NCBI GenBank assembly: GCA_020346805.1
Contig: CP070790.1
Coordinates: 542,242-549,540 of the forward strand
Reading direction: 5' to 3'
Source of the DNA: Planctomycetota bacterium
Lineage (GTDB): Bacteria > Planctomycetota > Phycisphaerae > UBA1845 > PWPN01
DNA length: 7,299 nucleotides
Positions 1 to 6,936 of the stretch are shown piece by piece (positions within the stretch are counted from its first letter, which is position 1; the number at the start of each line of letters is the position of its first letter). Both the position numbers and the translations under genes were made by a program. Below the pieces are notes generated by a model. The model was not told where the DNA came from. It did no database searches and saw only the letters and a program-made list of their open reading frames with translations.

Positions 1-2
1 AC

Positions 3-824
3 TGGAAATGGCCCTGGCCCATTCAGAAGGTGGACAAGTACGACAATCGCATTCATGTTGCGGTTACTACCGGTGAGGAAACTCCCACTCGTGACGGCAA
101 GAACGTTATCGTGACTACAACCATAGGCTGGAAAATCGACGATCCATACATATTCAGTATCAGTTGTACGGACAAAAGAGACGGCGAAAACAAACTGAAG
201 AGCCGGGTCCGCAACGATCAGAAAACAGTAATCAGTCGTTACGATTTCTCCAATTTCGTATCCACCAATCCGAAGGAATTGAAGTACGATCAGATTGAGG
301 CGGAAATACTGGATGCGGTAGCTGACGAATCCCAAAAACTTTACGGCATCGGAGTCGAATCGATCGGCATATCCAAACTGGCTCTGCCTTCCCGGATTAC
401 ACAGACAGTATTCGAAGCCATGAAGAAAGAAAGACAGGCGGTTGCCGCCCGATACACCAGTGAGGGTGAAGCCCGCGCCAAAGAAATGACCGACATCGCC
501 GAAGGGATCGCCGGGACCATTATGTCCTTTGCCAATCGCAAAGCCAAAGAAATAAGAGCCGAGGGCATTAGGCAGGCCACCAAATACCTCGAAGTGTTTC
601 AACAGGATGAAGAATTGGCCATGTATCTGCTGGAGATTGATAACCTGAAAAAGATGCTGAAGGACAGGGCCACCATTGTGTTGGATACCGATCACAGGCC
701 CACCTATTTGCTGAAGAGTTCTCAACTACCGCAATCCAAGCGAACGGTAAATCCCTCGTCGGGTGCCAAGAAAAACACTGCTACAACCGGTACACCGTTA
801 CCTGAGATGGCTAAACCGAAATAA
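3..824 (+). CDS. hflC: HflC-like SPFH/Band 7 protein, 5' truncated
   Basis: HflC is an inner-membrane SPFH protein that joins HflK in a large cage around the FtsH protease and modulates its proteolysis; that role is known from the family. The reading frame is open to the left edge, and its first visible residues (WKWPWPIQKVDKYDNRI) match the HflC segment just after the conserved GLHF motif. The GTG at 30 is therefore an internal valine, not the start. By comparison with E. coli HflC, roughly 50-60 residues are missing, including the membrane anchor and the beginning of the SPFH domain. The rest of the SPFH domain is visible, followed by the family hallmark VFEAMKKERQAVAARYTSEG (bases 409-468) and a long helical, charged segment. 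The end of the fold lies near TIVLDTDHRPTYLLK, and a Ser/Thr/Pro/Lys-rich tail of about 35 residues follows. The TAA stop is 37 bases before hflK. HflC rather than HflK is well supported; the exact cellular role is inferred. Confidence 0.9.
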   Translation, partial: WKWPWPIQKVDKYDNRIHVAVTTGEETPTRDGKNVIVTTTIGWKIDDPYIFSISCTDKRDGENKLKSRVRNDQKTVISRYDFSNFVSTNPKELKYDQIEAEILDAVADESQKLYGIGVESIGISKLALPSRITQTVFEAMKKERQAVAARYTSEGEARAKEMTDIAEGIAGTIMSFANRKAKEIRAEGIRQATKYLEVFQQDEELAMYLLEIDNLKKMLKDRATIVLDTDHRPTYLLKSSQLPQSKRTVNPSSGAKKNTATTGTPLPEMAKPK

Positions 825-848
825 ACAGACAGGGAGAGTTTTTTAATC

Positions 849-852
849 GGAG
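849..852 (+). promoter_or_regulatory. Shine-Dalgarno for hflK, fixing a TTG start
   Basis: GGAG lies 9 bases before the TTG at 862. An in-frame TAA at 853-855 rules out any start further upstream. The next in-frame Met codon lies inside the membrane segment (residue 49), so TTG at 862 is the only start that keeps the anchor intact. Confidence 0.7.
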
Positions 853-861
853 TAATCGATT

Positions 862-2109
862 TTGTTACACAATCATGAACATCATGATACGCCCGATCCA
901 AATCACGCGGACAATCAACGGTCAGCGATCGAGGAACCTCTGGATCCTGCGAACCAATCGCTGGCCGACGCCCTTCGGGCCAGCTTTGGGGTACTTAAGA
1001 TCATCATGATATTCATAATAATAATCTATTTGTTCAGCGGTTTCGTGATAGTCGATCAGAAAGAAGTCAGGGTTTTAACTCGGTTTGGCAGACAGGTTGG
1101 ACCGCCTTTGGAACCGGGACTTCACTTCGCATTTCCGTACCCCATCGATGAGACCGAGAGAGTCGAAACTGCCCCCAAAACCATGTTGATTGATGATTTC
1201 TGGCTTAGCCTGCGGGACACGGAAAAAATCAGCGAGTTAAGCGATCTACCCCCCCGCGGCGGAGGCCTCAATCCGGCGGTTGATGGGGCTCTAATAACCG
1301 GCGACAAGGCCTTGATGCATTTTCTTTGCCATGTTCAGTATCGAATCAACGACGCCAACGACTATGTAAGGAATGTCCAGAACGACAGGACCTTGATAAA
1401 GTGGGTAATCCAAAATGCCGCTGTGGCGGAGGCGGCAAGGATGTATGCCGACGATATTTGGAAAGAAGCGGGTACCCTGGCTGAGAAGATCCAGCAGCGT
1501 GCCCAGAAAATACTCGATGCCCTGGAAAGCGGTATTCTCATTGAAAACGTTGCCGCCGATCAGTCATACTATCCACTGCAAACCAAAAAAGAGTTTGAGG
1601 ATGTTGGCGATGCAGAAAATAAAAAACGGGAACGTATCCAGGAAGCGGAGGCCGAGCGGGCCAGGATACTTAATGGGGTAGCGGGTCCGGCCTGGGAAAA
1701 ACTGAATGATGCCATACAAAGGTTGGATCAGATTGAGGAAGGCCCGGCCAAAGAAGCCGTCATTGAAGAAATCGAAGAGATATTGGTTAGCAAGGCCGCC
1801 GGTGTGGCGGGAGGTCTGATCAAGTTGGCCGAACGCGACCGCAGCGAGATTATTGCCAGCGCCCAAGCAGAAGCCAATGCTTTTTCCATAGTGTTGGAAC
1901 GATATCGCAAGAACCCGGAATTGTGGCGCGAGCAGCTTCGTCAAAAAATGCTCGATGAATTATATGATGAAATCGGTGTGTCCAAATGGCTATTGCCGCC
2001 CGGCGAAGACAAACAAATTATGATCTTGTTGAACACAGATCCGAAGGCGGCACGGGAGGTGGAACGGGCAAAGCGACTCAAAGAACTCGGTGAGGAGAAC
2101 AAGAAGTAA
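862..2109 (+). CDS. hflK: HflK-like SPFH/Band 7 protein
   Basis: This is the partner of HflC in the HflKC complex that surrounds and modulates the membrane protease FtsH; the role comes from the family. The 415-residue protein starts with a short His/Asp/Asn-rich cytoplasmic segment (HNHEHHDTPDPNH, residues 3-15). One membrane helix follows at about residues 44-64. The SPFH domain then begins with VDQKEVRVLTRFG and carries the EPGLHFAFPYPID motif at 84-96. GALITGDKALMHFLCHVQYR (142-161) matches the HflK core strand region. A charged helical region with heptad-like character runs from about 245 to 370. Length is close to E. coli HflK (419 residues), but the N-terminal segment is shorter and the coiled-coil region appears longer, with extra sequence near 275-325. 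A Pro/Gly-rich loop (PPRGGG, 130-135) also looks inserted. The start is TTG. The gene follows hflC by 37 bases and precedes an ABC ATPase by 30 bases, so co-transcription is likely. No ftsH is in the window. Confidence 0.88.
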   Translation: MLHNHEHHDTPDPNHADNQRSAIEEPLDPANQSLADALRASFGVLKIIMIFIIIIYLFSGFVIVDQKEVRVLTRFGRQVGPPLEPGLHFAFPYPIDETERVETAPKTMLIDDFWLSLRDTEKISELSDLPPRGGGLNPAVDGALITGDKALMHFLCHVQYRINDANDYVRNVQNDRTLIKWVIQNAAVAEAARMYADDIWKEAGTLAEKIQQRAQKILDALESGILIENVAADQSYYPLQTKKEFEDVGDAENKKRERIQEAEAERARILNGVAGPAWEKLNDAIQRLDQIEEGPAKEAVIEEIEEILVSKAAGVAGGLIKLAERDRSEIIASAQAEANAFSIVLERYRKNPELWREQLRQKMLDELYDEIGVSKWLLPPGEDKQIMILLNTDPKAAREVERAKRLKELGEENKK

Positions 2110-2139
2110 CAGTTAAGCCCCATAATCGCGGTAAGCATC

Positions 2140-3354
2140 ATGCCTACAAATGAACCAACTGTCGTACAAACCATAGGATTGACCAAGATCTTCAAGGATT
2201 TTTGGCACCGTGATCGTGTTGTGGCAGTAGACAAACTCGATCTAAACATACATCGCAATCAGGTGTTCGGCCTATTGGGCCCCAACGGTTCGGGTAAAAC
2301 GACAACTATTAAGATGCTACTGGGGCTGCTTTACCCAACGCGGGGAAGGATTAACGTGCTGGGTCGGGCCCCTACCGACGTAGCCATTAAATCGCGTATC
2401 GGCTACCTGCCGGAGGAGTCATACCTTTATCGTTTTCTGGATGCCCGCGAAACCCTGGATTACTACGCTCGGCTCTTTCAGATCCCTCGACAGGATCGCA
2501 GGCGTCGCGTGGAACAACTGTTGGAAATGGTCGGCCTGACCCGTGAGGCCCGACGGAGAGTCGGTGAATATTCTAAAGGCATGGCCCGGCGCATCGGACT
2601 GGCCCAGGCCTTGATTAACGATCCTGACTTGCTGATCCTGGACGAACCGACCACCGGACTCGATCCGGTCGGCACAAAAGAAATCAAAGATCTGATCAAC
2701 TTTCTTAATCGCCAAAAACAGAAAACTATTCTTTTGTGCAGTCATTTGCTCGCCGACGTTGAAGACGTATGTCAACAAGTCACCGTACTTTACGGGGGCC
2801 GACAGCAGGCGGTGGGAAACATCCGCGAGCTGCTCAGCCAGAAAAACCTCACCCAAATCACCACCGAGCGGCTCAGCGATGCGGCGATCGACCGTATTTG
2901 CAAACTGGTTGCCGAAGAAGAATCCAAACGGGTAGTAAGCGTCTCTACGCCGTCCGACAAGTTGGAAACATTTTTCCTGCGCATCGTAAAGCGGGCCCAG
3001 GAGGCCCGACAGCAAACTTCCGGCGTTACGGCCGGTGGGCGGATTGCGGAGTTTCTGGCAACTGATGCTTCCCAACAAAGGCCGGAGGCGGTTGTGGATT
3101 CGTTAATCGCCGCCGCTGAATCAGTGAAGACTACAACCGAAGAACCCGAATCAACAATCCCTCCCGAAGAACCGGCCAAAGACGTTATCGACGAACTCCT
3201 CACCACCACACAAACCACCGACTCCGATGAGTCTGCCGATATGGACCAGGCAGCTTCCGAAGCAGTTACGGACCAACCAGACCAAGGTGATCGTGAATTT
3301 ATCGATCGCCTGATCAAAGGGTCAGATAAAGAAAACGACGATGACAAGGAGTGA
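2140..3354 (+). CDS. ABC-2 type exporter ATPase with acidic C-terminal extension
   Basis: This is the cytoplasmic nucleotide-binding subunit of an ABC-2 type exporter; it hydrolyses ATP to drive the permease encoded next to it. Motifs are in the expected order: Walker A GPNGSGKT (residues 47-54), a Q-loop region GYLPEESYLY with Glu in place of Gln (88-97), signature YSKGM in place of LSGGQ (144-148), Walker B LLILDEP (164-170, D168 and E169), D-loop GLDP (173-176) and the H-loop histidine H202. All catalytic residues are present, and the Q-loop and signature variants are common in ABC-2 ATPases. The core ends near residue 225. The remaining 180 residues are unusual: a mixed segment to about 300, then a low-complexity Thr/Glu/Asp/Pro-rich tail carrying short repeated D-x-L motifs and ending DDDKE. 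The ATG at 2140 is the only usable start after the in-frame hflK stop, with only a weak Shine-Dalgarno (GGTAAG, 2130-2135). The permease begins 6 bases after the stop. The substrate is unknown. Confidence 0.93.
   Translation: MPTNEPTVVQTIGLTKIFKDFWHRDRVVAVDKLDLNIHRNQVFGLLGPNGSGKTTTIKMLLGLLYPTRGRINVLGRAPTDVAIKSRIGYLPEESYLYRFLDARETLDYYARLFQIPRQDRRRRVEQLLEMVGLTREARRRVGEYSKGMARRIGLAQALINDPDLLILDEPTTGLDPVGTKEIKDLINFLNRQKQKTILLCSHLLADVEDVCQQVTVLYGGRQQAVGNIRELLSQKNLTQITTERLSDAAIDRICKLVAEEESKRVVSVSTPSDKLETFFLRIVKRAQEARQQTSGVTAGGRIAEFLATDASQQRPEAVVDSLIAAAESVKTTTEEPESTIPPEEPAKDVIDELLTTTQTTDSDESADMDQAASEAVTDQPDQGDREFIDRLIKGSDKENDDDKE
3085..3315 (+). repeat. Three short D-x-L motif repeats in the ATPase tail
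   Basis: The acidic C-terminal tail of the ATPase contains three similar short hydrophobic patches: EAVVDSLI (residues 316-323), KDVIDELL (347-354) and REFIDRLI (385-392). The shared pattern is a charged residue, one variable residue or acid, two hydrophobics, Asp, any residue, Leu, then Ile or Leu. The Asp residues are 31 and 38 apart. A weaker fourth version, RIAEFLA (301-307), lies just before. The linkers are rich in Thr, Ser, Glu, Asp and Pro and look disordered. The repeat is at protein level only; I do not see matching DNA repeats. Short amphipathic helices that bind a partner are an inference. Confidence 0.55.
3346..3351 (+). promoter_or_regulatory. Shine-Dalgarno for the ABC permease, inside the ATPase gene
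   Basis: AAGGAG overlaps the last codons of the ATPase gene, immediately before its TGA (3352-3354). It sits 9 bases before the ATG at 3361. This arrangement suggests translational coupling of the two transporter subunits. Confidence 0.75.
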
Positions 3355-3360
3355 GCAGGC

Positions 3361-4743
3361 ATGTCCAGAATTTGGGCCGTCGCTCGACACATGATAGCCG
3401 AAGGTATTCGCATGAAGATCGCCCTGGTCTTCATCGGCATCATTGTCATCATATTACCGGTCATGCCCTTCGCCGTTGCCGGCGACGGCGTAACTATCAC
3501 TTCCCGAGTGCAGAGTTTTCTGGCCTATTCACTTGGTTCGGTAAGTTTCCTTCTAAGCCTGTTAACCGTGTTCTTATCATGCGGATCGCTGTCCAATGAA
3601 ATCCAAATGAAACAGATCTTGATGATCGTGAGTAAACCGATACCTCGATGGCATTTTTTTGCGGGTAAATGGTTGGGGATTGTGGTTCTCAACGCAGTAC
3701 TGCTGCTGTTTACGGGGGTAACGGTGTGGGGATTCACCTATTACCTGAAAGGCATGCCTACCAGCGTCGCCGACGACCGGGAGACTTTGGAGTACGAAGT
3801 CCTCAGTGTTCGTCACGGCGTAAAGCCACAGGAGCCTGACTTTGAAAGCATAGTGGAAGAAAAAATACGCCGCTTGAAAGAAGAGGATCGGCTCAGTGAC
3901 ATGGCTTATTCGAGCATGAAAGACATACATCAAAGACTGCGTGAGGATCTTAAAATCCAGTGGCGAACTTTTGTCCCGGGAGAGTACACCGGTTTTATCT
4001 TCAATAATCTAATGGTGGATCGAGAAAAAGAAGATTACATCCATCTACGTTTCAAACCGATCAGTCCCAGCGGTGTCGATGACGTTATGTTCAGAGCCCG
4101 ATGGATGTGCGGCGATCCCCAATACCCCAATACCATGACCGATCAAAATGTTGGCGAGTTCGTCTGCGAAAGATTCCATAGAATTGTCATCCCCACCCAT
4201 GCGGTCAATCCCAAAGGAAAGATCTTTTTTGGCAAACAAAATATAGATACGAAAGAAACTATTACGTTCGAAGGCGACGAGAGCTTCGAGTTATTTTTTC
4301 CCATTGGGAGCTTTCACTGGAATCTTTTCAGGGCCCTCACCATTATCTGGTGCCGGTTAGCATTCCTGGCGGTTATGGGATTGCTGGCATCGAGCTTTCT
4401 TTCTTTCCCGGTGGCTTGTCTGGCATGTATGCTGGTCCTGCTGGTGGCCTCCTTTTCCGGCTTTTTCAGCCAAGCCATCGAATACGCCAATATCGCTCCG
4501 AGCGGCGAAGATCCACTCTGGATTGTAGGACCTCTTCTCCGCCCGCTGGGCGCCGTCTTTGTCTGGGTGGTACCCGATTTTTCAAAGTTCGATCCCATCG
4601 GCAACGTGATCTCCGGACGAGTCGTCCCACTGATGTGGGTAATACAATCTGTTCTAATTCTGATCTTCATAAAAGGGATGATTCTGGGAATATTAGGCTG
4701 TGTCATTCTAACCAAGCGTGAGCTGGCTCAAGTTGTGGTCTAA
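3361..4743 (+). CDS. ABC-2 type exporter permease with large extracytoplasmic domain
   Basis: This is the membrane subunit that pairs with the upstream ATPase. The 460-residue protein has hydrophobic helices at about 19-40, 52-74, 104-127, 326-347, 350-372 and 424-449, with a further hydrophobic stretch near 386-404. Between helices 2 and 3 is the cytoplasmic segment LSNEIQMKQILMIVSKPIPR (77-96), which has the pattern of the NosY/GldF-like ABC-2 coupling region (an acidic residue, then a K-P-x-x-R turn). About 190 residues (131-320) separate helices 3 and 4 and should lie outside the cytoplasm. This loop begins with a charged helical part (about 138-200) and continues as an apparently beta-rich part (about 205-320). 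It holds exactly two cysteines, C250 and C269, which could form a disulfide. The ATG start has a good ribosome site, and the gene is almost certainly co-translated with the ATPase. The exported substrate cannot be told from the sequence. Confidence 0.88.
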   Translation: MSRIWAVARHMIAEGIRMKIALVFIGIIVIILPVMPFAVAGDGVTITSRVQSFLAYSLGSVSFLLSLLTVFLSCGSLSNEIQMKQILMIVSKPIPRWHFFAGKWLGIVVLNAVLLLFTGVTVWGFTYYLKGMPTSVADDRETLEYEVLSVRHGVKPQEPDFESIVEEKIRRLKEEDRLSDMAYSSMKDIHQRLREDLKIQWRTFVPGEYTGFIFNNLMVDREKEDYIHLRFKPISPSGVDDVMFRARWMCGDPQYPNTMTDQNVGEFVCERFHRIVIPTHAVNPKGKIFFGKQNIDTKETITFEGDESFELFFPIGSFHWNLFRALTIIWCRLAFLAVMGLLASSFLSFPVACLACMLVLLVASFSGFFSQAIEYANIAPSGEDPLWIVGPLLRPLGAVFVWVVPDFSKFDPIGNVISGRVVPLMWVIQSVLILIFIKGMILGILGCVILTKRELAQVVV

Positions 4744-4791
4744 ACAGGCACGGTCGATATGGGTATGGGCGGCGTAAAAACAAGTTTGACC

Positions 4792-4799
4792 AAGGAGGT
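4792..4799 (+). promoter_or_regulatory. Strong Shine-Dalgarno deciding a GTG start
   Basis: AAGGAGGT, nearly the full anti-Shine-Dalgarno complement, lies 9 bases before the GTG at 4809. It decides the start of the 672-residue protein. The next in-frame Met codon (residue 42) would remove the membrane anchor. Confidence 0.8.
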
Positions 4800-4808
4800 T
4801 GGATAAAC

Positions 4809-6827
4809 GTGGCGACGACACCGAACGGCGGACAATATCTGTTCGAACGCCTGGAGGCCAAGCGTTCAGCCACCCTGATCCAGGTGTCGGCCCTGGTTGT
4901 TGCCACTCTGTGTATTGTGCTGGCCGCCGTTATGCAGGATCCCATCAACGAACAAAGAAAAGATCTGCAGTTGGTGATGCAGTCGGACATTTATAAGGAA
5001 TTACCGCCTGAATATGCCTGGGTAAGCGCCGCCGGCGGCACCTTCCGCGGCCTGGCCGCCGACGTATTGTGGGTACGGGCGGAGCAGCTTAAACAAGACG
5101 GAAAATATTACGAATCGCATCAACTGGCCAAGTGGATCTGCCTGCTTCAGCCGCGGTTCCCTGCCGTCTGGCAGTTCCAGGCCTGGAACATGTCATACAA
5201 TATATCCGTCGGCACCCATACGCCCCAGGAACGTTGGCAGTGGGTATATAACGGCATCCGCCTGTTGCGCGATGAGGGAATTCCCAATAACGAACGCATC
5301 GTCAAGCTATACCATCAGCTTGGTTGGACCTTCTTCCACAAGGTTGGAGACCGGGCCGATGATTTCCACCGCTACTATAAACGGATGTTGGCGGCGACCA
5401 TGGAAACTCTGCTGGGCTCGCCACCGGTTACTATGGACAACCAAAAAAGCATTGATTGGTTTCGTCCCATAGCCGAAGCCCCCCACACTCTACGGGAACT
5501 CATTGAATCTAAATCGGGTGTGGCTGAGCTTGTTGAAACCCTTGATGATTTGGGGATTGACCTCGAAGCAGGAACCAACCCGCAAAATATTTACCATCCT
5601 CTGGAAGCAACTTTCTTCCACCCCTATACCAACTATCTGGGGGAAAAAGACTTTGCCGCCCTGCGGTCCAAACCTCTTGAGTTAAGCGAAAAAGAAGAAA
5701 AGCTCTTTGAATTTTTCGAAAGTGCCCCCAACCAAGATTTTGACGCCCTGCTGGCCTACCTGCGCAGCAAGGTGCTGCGCGAACAGTACAAGATGAATCC
5801 GCAGTTCATGCTGGATATGACCGGCAAGTTAGGAGTCGAAAAACCGGTGCCCATCGAATGGCGATCCCCCTGGGCCCACTCTTTGTACTGGACGTTATAT
5901 GGAACGACGAGAGGGCGCGAGCTGAAGAACATCGACGAGTTCGATCTTATCAACACCGATCGCATCCTGCTGTTCTCGCTGGCCGAGCTGGCCAAACAGG
6001 GCCGGTACGTATTTCGCATCAACCTTGATGATCCCTTGCAATCATATCTTATTCTGATGCCGGATATCCGTTATATCGAGGCCATGCACAAGAAATATAT
6101 CGAACTAGGCAAAGTATATGCAAATGAAGGTGAAGTGGTGGAAAACACCACCAGCGAATTATTACGTCCCGGACATGTGAACAACCTGGAACAGGCCATC
6201 GCCGCCTTATATCTGTCAGGTAAAAAGGAAAAGGCCCGCTACTATTTTGACTACCTGACCAAATATTACAAGCACCTTTATACCAAAGAGACGGAAAAGA
6301 GGTACCTGCTTAACCTGGATGAGTTTGTACAGAATACTCAACTTAAAGAAATGGCCGGCGGCATAAAGGACACGATTTATTTGATATACTCGACCATGGA
6401 ATCCGCCTACCTGGCCTTGTCTCGTGGGGTAGCGGATGAGTTTGACTCTTCCATACGGGCGGCCGAGCTCTTCTACAAAAAATACCAAAAGGATCATTTG
6501 GACAGCCGGGAGGGACGGCAAACACTTCCCCCCTTTGTTCAGATGCGTGCCTGGGCCCTGTACGCATTTGTTACCAGTAATGCTTATCCACTTCTCGATC
6601 GGTCGATAGTATGGGATCGAGAGTTGGATGATGTTAAAAAGCAATGCTATGACGTTGTTGGGCCGGTGGTCAAAGCCCAATGCGAACAAGTTAACATTGA
6701 CGTGGCCAAGGCTTTTCCCGAACCGCCGGGGATGGCCCAATGGCGCAAGACGCACCCCACACCAACCTCACCTGAAGATATCGTCAAACAATACAAAGAA
6801 AAGCAAAAAGCCAAGGCCGGTAAGTAA
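4809..6827 (+). CDS. Membrane-anchored TPR-like protein of unknown function
   Basis: I cannot name a function for this 672-residue protein. A short basic cytoplasmic segment (LFERLEAKR, residues 11-19) precedes one membrane helix at about 22-42, so the remaining 630 residues are predicted outside the cytoplasm; there is no clear signal cleavage site. A block of conserved character follows at 77-134: GTFRGLAADVLWVRAEQLK, then a Tyr/Leu/Trp-rich helix pair with QPRFPAVWQFQAWNMSYN (114-131). Its spacing of small and aromatic residues resembles TPR helices. Further helix-turn-helix pairs appear near 140-200, 455-495 (with AIAALYLSGKKEKARYYF) and 520-560. The middle (about 205-445) is rich in Trp, Tyr and Pro and less repetitive. 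C613 and C625 could pair in an oxidising compartment. The tail is Lys-rich. The gene sits 65 bases after the permease with no terminator between, so it is most likely an accessory partner of the exporter. From memory, similar proteins occur beside ABC-2 transporters in planctomycetes; that needs a search. Confidence 0.85.
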   Translation: MATTPNGGQYLFERLEAKRSATLIQVSALVVATLCIVLAAVMQDPINEQRKDLQLVMQSDIYKELPPEYAWVSAAGGTFRGLAADVLWVRAEQLKQDGKYYESHQLAKWICLLQPRFPAVWQFQAWNMSYNISVGTHTPQERWQWVYNGIRLLRDEGIPNNERIVKLYHQLGWTFFHKVGDRADDFHRYYKRMLAATMETLLGSPPVTMDNQKSIDWFRPIAEAPHTLRELIESKSGVAELVETLDDLGIDLEAGTNPQNIYHPLEATFFHPYTNYLGEKDFAALRSKPLELSEKEEKLFEFFESAPNQDFDALLAYLRSKVLREQYKMNPQFMLDMTGKLGVEKPVPIEWRSPWAHSLYWTLYGTTRGRELKNIDEFDLINTDRILLFSLAELAKQGRYVFRINLDDPLQSYLILMPDIRYIEAMHKKYIELGKVYANEGEVVENTTSELLRPGHVNNLEQAIAALYLSGKKEKARYYFDYLTKYYKHLYTKETEKRYLLNLDEFVQNTQLKEMAGGIKDTIYLIYSTMESAYLALSRGVADEFDSSIRAAELFYKKYQKDHLDSREGRQTLPPFVQMRAWALYAFVTSNAYPLLDRSIVWDRELDDVKKQCYDVVGPVVKAQCEQVNIDVAKAFPEPPGMAQWRKTHPTPTSPEDIVKQYKEKQKAKAGK

Positions 6828-6845
6828 TAATCCACCGCAAATCAT

Positions 6846-6874
6846 TTGTCATTTTCTCGGATTGTTTGTATTAT
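6846..6874 (+). promoter_or_regulatory. Candidate sigma70-type promoter before the oxidoreductase gene
   Basis: TTGTCA (6846-6851) and TATTAT (6869-6874) are separated by exactly 17 bases. Each differs from the TTGACA/TATAAT consensus at one position. The box pair lies in the largest intergenic gap of the window, 109 bases. Transcription would begin near 6881 and give a leader of about 55 bases before the ATG at 6937. The call rests on sequence match alone, and the gap is AT-rich, which raises the chance of a random match. Confidence 0.5.
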
Positions 6875-6925
6875 CATCCCTTTGGATTGGAGAAATAATC
6901 GATCATATTTATTAAAAGAGACAAC

Positions 6926-6930
6926 AGGAG
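6926..6930 (+). promoter_or_regulatory. Shine-Dalgarno for the oxidoreductase gene
   Basis: AGGAG lies 6 bases before the ATG at 6937 and supports that start, which places the twin-arginine motif at residues 6-7. Confidence 0.7.
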
Positions 6931-6936
6931 CTTAAT

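Noticed and set aside
30..32. GTG at 30 as the start of the first gene
   Set aside because: The frame is open upstream to base 3 and encodes WKWPWPIQK, which matches the HflC family. The gene is cut by the window edge and the GTG is an internal Val.
853..861. AATCGATT palindrome before the hflK start, echoed by TAATCGAT near 6896
   Set aside because: An 8-base palindrome is short, and ATCGAT-like words recur through the window, so an operator cannot be supported.
1249..1255. Run of seven C in hflK as a possible slippage or phase-variation site
   Set aside because: The frame is continuous through it and encodes a plausible Pro/Gly loop. There is no sign of a frameshifted alternative product.
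2419..3078. 219-codon open frame on the - strand
   Set aside because: It is antisense to the ATPase core, which has all ABC motifs in the + frame. The product shows no recognisable domain.
2790..3500. 236-codon open frame on the - strand
   Set aside because: It lies antisense to the ATPase tail and permease start. Its product is Ser/Thr/Ala/Arg-rich without motifs, as expected from reading Asp/Glu/Thr-rich codons backwards.
3351..3599. GTG-started 82-codon frame overlapping the permease start
   Set aside because: It is in another frame from the permease. Its product is Arg/His-rich with no membrane segments, and the Shine-Dalgarno spacing fits the ATG at 3361.
4744..4808. Possible terminator or promoter between the permease and the 672-residue gene
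   Set aside because: There is no hairpin with a T run, and the TTGACC at 4786-4791 has no fitting -10 box before the start codon.
6216..6755. 179-codon open frame on the - strand
   Set aside because: It is a shadow of the 672-residue gene, with no ribosome site that I can see and no motif.
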